From contig JAEUJW010000101.1 of NCBI GenBank assembly GCA_016793465.1, forward strand, positions 62,001 to 126,000: a stretch of DNA of 64,000 nt, given 5' to 3'. Position 1 is the first letter of the stretch. Each line of letters starts with the position of its first letter. The DNA is from Myxococcales bacterium (lineage in GTDB: Bacteria; Myxococcota; Polyangia; Nannocystales; Nannocystaceae). The notes under the pieces were generated by a model. The model worked only from the letters and a program-made list of their open reading frames with translations, ran no database searches and was not told the DNA's origin. Positions 59,490 through 64,000 of this stretch are shown here, in pieces. The translations under genes and the position numbers were made by a program.

Positions 59490-59920
59490 ACTGCCAGCAA
59501 TGTGACGAGCAACTGATCGACTTCGTGTTCGCCGAGCTCGCGCCGGCCGCCCGCGCCGACCTCGTGCGCCACCTCGCCGCGTGCCCGACCTGCGCGCTCG
59601 CCTCGTACCGCCTGCGCGCCGACCTCGACGGCCTCTCGCACGCCGGCGAACCCGCCCCGCCGCCGGCCCTGCGCGCCCGCGTGCGCGCCGCCGTGGCCGC
59701 CGAGTTCCGTCCGCCGTGGTGGCGACGCACCCTCGCCTCGGGCCTGCGCCCCGTGCCCGCCTACGGGCTCGCAGTCGCCGCCCTCGCGCCGATCCTCGTG
59801 TGGGCCGCCGTCCACGCCCTCGCCGTCCGCGCGCCCGCGCCGCCGGCCGCCGACCTGCGCCCGGTGGTCGCCGACTACGACGCGAGCGCCCCGGTCGTGC
59901 GCCCGTGGAACCTCCTCTGA
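59486..59920 (+). CDS. Zinc-finger anti-sigma factor with one transmembrane helix
   Basis: A 144-residue protein. The N-terminal ZAS motif is C3..C6 with H29xxxC33xxC36 (HLAACPTC), a helix (about 93-112, LAVAALAPILVWAAV) spans the membrane, and the tail is Pro/Ala-rich. It would hold the adjacent sigma factor at the membrane until a signal triggers release. The ATGA overlap implies translational coupling. Confidence 0.92.
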   Translation: MNCQQCDEQLIDFVFAELAPAARADLVRHLAACPTCALASYRLRADLDGLSHAGEPAPPPALRARVRAAVAAEFRPPWWRRTLASGLRPVPAYGLAVAALAPILVWAAVHALAVRAPAPPAADLRPVVADYDASAPVVRPWNLL

Positions 59921-59972
59921 TTTTTTAACAACGCGAACACCAGCCCCACAAAATTTCTCCGGAGCGACGACG

Positions 59973-61181
59973 ATGCGCAGCCTCTCCCTGATCCTCCTGA
60001 CCCTCGCGCTGGCCTGCGACCACGACGGCCCCGAGCCCGAAGACCACGACGCCGACGAGCCCGCCGTCGCCCGCGCCGCCGAGCCCGCGCGCCCCGGCGC
60101 CCCGCCCGAGCACGACGGCGGCGTCCAGACCATGCCCGCCGCCGAGGCCGCCTTCGCCGAAGTTTTAAAATTGATCGAGGACGGCTACATCGACGCGAAG
60201 CTCGACCGCGACGCGCTCTACACCGGCGCCGCCGAGGGCATGCTGGCCCGCCTCTACCAGGTCGGCGACCACCCCGTGAATGCATTATTAAACCCGCGCG
60301 AGCTCGAGGAGCTGATGCACGACACGACCGGCTCGATCGTCGGCGTCGGCGTCGAGATCGCCCACACCGCCGGCGTCATCGTCATCAACCGGGTCATCCC
60401 CCGCGGTCCGGCCGCGCTCGGCGGCCTCGAGCCCGGCGACAGGATCCTCGGCGTCGACGGCCAGCGCGTGCACGACCTCTCGCTGCCCGAAGTCGTCGAC
60501 AAGATCCGCGGCGCCGCCGGCAGCAAGGTCGACCTGTTCGTCCAGCGCGACACCGAGGAGTGGAACGCCAGCCTCACCCGCGCCACCGTCACCATGCAGA
60601 ACGTCGGCCCCGCCGAGCTCGAGGACGGCATCGCCGTGCTGCCCATCCGCGCGTTCGCCGAGAACACCCCCGCCGAGCTCGACGCCGCCGTCGCCGACCT
60701 GCGCAGCCGCGGCATGCGGGCCCTCGTGCTCGACGTCCGCGAGTGCCCCGGCGGCATGCTCGACGCCGCCGTCGCCGTCACCGCCCGCTTCCTCGCCAGG
60801 GGCCAGACCATCGCCGCCATGCAGGCGCGCGACGGCGCCGCCAGGCCGTTCGTCGCCGAGTCCGACGGCCCCCACCGCGACCTCGCCGTCGCCGTGCTCG
60901 TCGGCCCGCACACCGCCTCCGGCGCCGAGGTCCTCGCCGACGCGCTGCAGCACCACGGACGCGCCATCGTCGTCGGCGGCGACACCCTCGGCAAGGACAG
61001 CGTCGAGCACATCCACAAGCTCGCCAACGGCTGGGGCCTGAAGCTCACCCAGGGTCGCCTGCTCGGCGCCGACGGCCGCGCCCGCGAGGGCAAGGGCATC
61101 CACCCGCGGCTGCCCGTCCCCGGCGACGACGCGGCCGCGCTGTCGGTCGCCCGCGCGTGGCTGCGCGAGCGCCTGCGCTGA
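59973..61181 (+). CDS. S41-family C-terminal processing protease, lipoprotein
   Basis: A 402-residue lipoprotein (lipobox LALAC). It has a PDZ domain (about 115-205: GVGVEI..IPRGPAALGGLEPGDRILGVDGQ) followed by the S41 catalytic fold with Ser316 (TASGAEV) and Lys341 (TLGKDSVE), 25 residues apart as in CtpA/Tsp. It would process periplasmic or secreted substrates. It may be under control of the upstream ECF module (52-bp gap), in which case cleavage of envelope proteins could be part of that response (inference). Confidence 0.94.
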   Translation: MRSLSLILLTLALACDHDGPEPEDHDADEPAVARAAEPARPGAPPEHDGGVQTMPAAEAAFAEVLKLIEDGYIDAKLDRDALYTGAAEGMLARLYQVGDHPVNALLNPRELEELMHDTTGSIVGVGVEIAHTAGVIVINRVIPRGPAALGGLEPGDRILGVDGQRVHDLSLPEVVDKIRGAAGSKVDLFVQRDTEEWNASLTRATVTMQNVGPAELEDGIAVLPIRAFAENTPAELDAAVADLRSRGMRALVLDVRECPGGMLDAAVAVTARFLARGQTIAAMQARDGAARPFVAESDGPHRDLAVAVLVGPHTASGAEVLADALQHHGRAIVVGGDTLGKDSVEHIHKLANGWGLKLTQGRLLGADGRAREGKGIHPRLPVPGDDAAALSVARAWLRERLR

Positions 61182-61262
61182 CGACCGCGGCCGCTGGAGC
61201 GAGCCGCCACGCCCGCACTTCCGGCCGTGGAACGACCTGCGGGGATGTGATACTCGCGAGCC

Positions 61263-61985
61263 ATGTCCCGCGCCCACTCCCCGCTCCGCCCGCGCTGGCT
61301 GCACGCCGCCGTGTTCGCGGCCTCGCTCGCCGCTCCGTCCGGCTGCGCCTCCACGCCCGACGTGATGGTGCTCGACCTCGGCTACCGCCCGACCAACCAG
61401 CCGGACATGGGCAAGCTGGCCGGCGCCCTGCCGATCCCCGCGACCACCGCGATCTGGATCAACCCGGTGCTCGACCAGCACCCCGAGGGCAGCCGCATCG
61501 GCGTCTCGCAGGAGGAGGACGACGCCGCCGTGTACTTCGGCCCGAACGGCCTCCCGCCCGCCGACTTCGTGCGCGCCGCCCTCGTCCAGGCCCTGCCGGC
61601 CTTCGGCGTGCCCCTGCACAACGACCCCAACACCGCCACCCACGTGCTCGAGGTCCGCATGTCGCGCTTCTGGGCCGTCGAGTCGAACCTCTACCAGACG
61701 TGGATCACCGGCACCGTGCTGCTCGCCGACCGGGCCGGCAACGTGCTGTGGCAGGGCGAGGTCACCGGCTTCGGCAAGCGCTGGGGTCGCACCTTCAACG
61801 CCGGCAACTACCTCCAGGGCTTCAGCGACTCCGCCCTCGACTTCGCCCAGAACCTCGCCATCACCCCCGCCTTCCGCCAGGCCGCCGCCGGCGTGGCCCC
61901 CGAGGCCGCCCCGGCCGCCCCGGCCCCCGAGGCCGCCCCGGCCCCCGCCACCCCCGCCGGCTACACCGCGCCCCCCGCCGGCTGA
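61263..61985 (+). CDS. Hypothetical lipoprotein with Ala/Pro-rich tail
   Basis: A 240-residue protein with a long signal and lipobox (APSGCAS). The body (about 30-205) contains a mixed beta pattern (THVLEVRMSRFWAVESNLYQTWITGTVLLADRAGNVLWQGEVTGFGK), similar in outline to YajG-like lipoproteins, then a low-complexity Pro/Ala/Glu tail. Function unknown. It follows the S41 gene by 81 bp on the same strand. Confidence 0.65.
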   Translation: MSRAHSPLRPRWLHAAVFAASLAAPSGCASTPDVMVLDLGYRPTNQPDMGKLAGALPIPATTAIWINPVLDQHPEGSRIGVSQEEDDAAVYFGPNGLPPADFVRAALVQALPAFGVPLHNDPNTATHVLEVRMSRFWAVESNLYQTWITGTVLLADRAGNVLWQGEVTGFGKRWGRTFNAGNYLQGFSDSALDFAQNLAITPAFRQAAAGVAPEAAPAAPAPEAAPAPATPAGYTAPPAG

Positions 61986-62006
61986 CCGCGCCGCGGCCCG
62001 CCGCGT

Positions 62007-63224
62007 TCACGGCTTCCAGCAGTAGTTGATGCTCGTGCCCTGGTCGCAGTGGTCCATCACGTACGCCGAGTAGGCGCAGCCCGGGCCGCCGCAGTCGTAG
62101 GTGACATTGACCTTGTAGTCGTCGTCCTTGGGCGTCGCGCAGAACTCTCCGTCGCCCCAGCCGCTGACGTAGGCCGTGCCGCTCGGGGTGTCGGCCTCGA
62201 TCGAGCACACGTAGTCGCCGGCCATGCCGCCGAAGATCTGCGCGCACGCCTCCTTGCACGAGTACGTCGGCGGGTCCTCGTACCACGCCGGCCCCGAGTG
62301 CACGTCGTACTGCCCGACCTTCAGCACCACCCGCACGCAGTCGTTGCTGCAGCCGTCGTTGTCGATCACGTTGGCGTCGTCGCACTGCTCGACGCCGGCC
62401 TGCACGAACCCGTCGCCGCACTCCGCCTGCTTGCAGCCGGCCACGCAGGCGTCGTTGTCGTCGGCGTCGCCGTCGTCGCACTCCTCGACCATGTCCTGGA
62501 CGATGCCGTCGCCGCAGATCGCCAGCACGCACGAGCTCAGGCACGCGTCGGTGTTGATGGCGTTGGCGTCGTCGCACTGCTCCGGCTCCACCACCATCAT
62601 GTCGCCGCAGCCCGGCATGGCGCACGCGTTGGAGCAGCCGTCCGCGTTGTTGTTGTTGCCGTCGTCGCAGGCCTCGCCCGGCCCGATGTTGCCGTCGCCG
62701 CACACCCGCGGCGTGCAGTCGGCCCGGCACGCCCCCGTCGGCGAGTTCTGGGCGCCCGCGTCGCACGTCTCCACGCCGACGTGCACGAACCCGTCGCCGC
62801 AGCTGGCCGCCACGCAGCCCGGCAGGCACTCGTCGCTGACGTCGACGTCGCCGTCGTCGCAGTCCTCGCCCGGCTCGACCACCCCGTTGCCGCAGGCGTA
62901 CGTCTGGCACAGCCCGCCCACGCACGACAGCTCGCCCTCGCAGCCGGACCCGCACGGGCACAGCAGCGTGCCCGCCGGGCACTCGCCCGAGCCCGCGGTC
63001 TCGGGCGTGGCCGTGGTCTCCCCGCCCGGCAGCCCGGTCGACGAGCTCTCCCCGGTCGTCGACCCGGTGGAGTCGGGGGCCCCCGTGGTGGTGGTCTCCA
63101 TCATCGGGGCCGTCGTCATGGGGACCGGGCCCCGGCTGTCACCGGTGAGCTCCTCCCCCCGCGCACACGCGGACATCAGCAAGACCCACGCGAGCAAACG
63201 CGGGCGCACCGGCGAACCTGCCAT
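62007..63224 (-). CDS. Lipoprotein with Myxococcus cysteine-rich (DUF4215-like) repeats
   Basis: A 405-residue lipoprotein; the ATG at 63224 gives lipobox LLMSAC. A Thr/Ser/Gly-rich stalk is followed by about six CGDGx..GE.CDDGN....DxCxxxC repeats (for example CGDGNIGPGEACDDGNNN, CGDGFVQAGVEQCDDANV), then a C-terminal module with CKEACAQIFGGMAGDYVCS and a terminal CWKP. The repeats are typical of myxobacterial surface proteins. Likely a cell-surface adhesion or binding protein, based on composition. Convergent with the previous gene. Confidence 0.88.
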   Translation of the reverse strand: MAGSPVRPRLLAWVLLMSACARGEELTGDSRGPVPMTTAPMMETTTTGAPDSTGSTTGESSSTGLPGGETTATPETAGSGECPAGTLLCPCGSGCEGELSCVGGLCQTYACGNGVVEPGEDCDDGDVDVSDECLPGCVAASCGDGFVHVGVETCDAGAQNSPTGACRADCTPRVCGDGNIGPGEACDDGNNNNADGCSNACAMPGCGDMMVVEPEQCDDANAINTDACLSSCVLAICGDGIVQDMVEECDDGDADDNDACVAGCKQAECGDGFVQAGVEQCDDANVIDNDGCSNDCVRVVLKVGQYDVHSGPAWYEDPPTYSCKEACAQIFGGMAGDYVCSIEADTPSGTAYVSGWGDGEFCATPKDDDYKVNVTYDCGGPGCAYSAYVMDHCDQGTSINYCWKP

Positions 63225-63450
63225 ACAGGCCACGTTGCCCGGCGAACGCCGGTCTGGCAAGCCGTCGCGGCCGCCGCTCGCCTCGCCGTCACGCGCGCCG
63301 AACGCCCGCAATCGCGACGTAGACCGCCAGCAATTCCGTGGATTCTGCGCGAACCGAGACATGCGCACATGTGCACGCATTACACCTCACTATGCGTCCC
63401 ATAGCGCGCGTTTGTTGGCCACGAGCCCCCCGCGGTCTACTGTTGGCCGG

Positions 63451-64000
63451 ATGAGCTACAGAACCCACCTGACCTACCGTGACTCGCGCGCGCTCGGCCT
63501 CCGGACCCTCGGCCTCGGTGTGTGCATGTCGGTCGTGATCGCCTGCGGCGACAGCGGCGGCGACGAGTCCACCGATCCCGCGACCGATCCCTCCACCGAC
63601 CCCGCGACCGATCCCGGCACCTCGACGGTCGACCCCTCGACCGACCCGCCGACCACCGACCCCGAGACCACCGCCCCGACGACGACCGCGCCGACCACCG
63701 ACCCGACGACGACCGCGCCGACCACCGACCCGACCACCGGCGATCCGACGACCACCACCACCGATCCGACCGACACCGACACCAGCACCGGCGACCCGCC
63801 GGTCACCGTCGCCGGCGGCCCCAGCAAGGGCGGCCCGATCGCCGTGAACGCCGCCGGCGACACCCTCGCGGTCGCCAACAAGGGCACCGACGACGTCACG
63901 CTGTTCGAGCTCAACGGCAACTTCAACCCGGTCGAGCGCGCCCGCGTCAGCGTCGGCGACGAGCCCGTGTCGGTCAGCTGGAGCCCCGACGGCCACACGC
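63451..64000 (+). CDS. Lipoprotein with Thr/Asp/Pro-rich stalk and beta-propeller start (truncated by window end)
   Basis: Open to the window end, 183 codons. Signal and lipobox (VVIACGD) are followed by about 85 residues of DPATDPSTDP and TTDPTTTAPTTDP repeats, then GGPIAVNAAGDTLAVANKGTDDVTLFELNGNFNP, a YncE-like beta-propeller opening. The mature start CGDSGG matches other lipoproteins here. Continues past 64000. Confidence 0.85.
   Translation, partial: MSYRTHLTYRDSRALGLRTLGLGVCMSVVIACGDSGGDESTDPATDPSTDPATDPGTSTVDPSTDPPTTDPETTAPTTTAPTTDPTTTAPTTDPTTGDPTTTTTDPTDTDTSTGDPPVTVAGGPSKGGPIAVNAAGDTLAVANKGTDDVTLFELNGNFNPVERARVSVGDEPVSVSWSPDGHT

Overview
The window is a very GC-rich chromosomal stretch (roughly 70-75 % by eye). 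It has long hanks of eukaryote-like Ser/Thr kinases, many lipoproteins with Thr/Asp/Gly-rich linkers, a Roadblock/LC7 regulator pair, Myxococcus-type cysteine-rich repeats and a bacterial lysyl oxidase. Together these suggest a myxobacterium, probably of the Nannocystis branch. That assignment is inferred from gene content, not from a marker gene. There are no rRNA genes, insertion sequences, integrases, CRISPR arrays or prophage genes.

Layout. 1-9.9 kb: a small zincin, a TrkA-type ion-channel relative, a large c-type-haem-motif lipoprotein, a membrane Ser/Thr kinase, further envelope proteins and a sterol-desaturase-type hydroxylase. 9.9-18.3 kb: a giant kinase/STAND ATPase/formylglycine-enzyme-like fusion, divergent from a peroxisome-like beta-oxidation pair (an MFE-2 protein with three SCP2 domains, then an SCPx thiolase). 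18.2-25.3 kb: CHAD protein, cytochrome P450, SPFH protein, a kinase-tsaC-alkB operon and an ahpC-ahpD pair. 25.4-30 kb: a sigma-54 activator divergent from ahpC, a fatty-acid desaturase, a TPR protein followed by 33-bp tandem repeats, an OmpA-like lipoprotein, and a VOC gene broken by a 19-bp tandem duplication.

30.0-30.8 kb holds six tRNA genes, all on the minus strand and all with serine anticodons (GCT, GGA, TGA, CGA, CGA, GGA). Three look canonical. The other three are near-identical 85-nt genes with an apparent 8-bp acceptor stem, a long D stem with a 4-nt loop and a 4-bp T stem, resembling tRNASec and the so-called allo-tRNAs. This is the most unusual element in the window.

31-46 kb is rich in surface lipoproteins: lysyl oxidase, two tandem beta-propeller paralogues with a duplicated upstream block, an EF-hand protein, a prolyl oligopeptidase and an alpha/beta-hydrolase. 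Among them lie a thioredoxin/acyl-CoA dehydrogenase pair, an L,D-transpeptidase, a two-domain VOC protein and a solitary RebB (R-body) homologue. 46-64 kb: a 2,027-residue alpha-2-macroglobulin, a NUDIX hydrolase, a pseudo-receiver/Roadblock pair, an orphan adenine-specific DNA methyltransferase of type ISP character, an ECF sigma/anti-sigma pair, an S41 protease and more lipoproteins, the last cut by the window end.

Two dispersed sequence signatures cut across genes: a small palindrome TGTCC-N4-GGACA (six copies) and an AT-rich octamer TTATTAAA/TTTAATAA (nine copies) embedded in otherwise GC-rich sequence, mostly inside coding regions.
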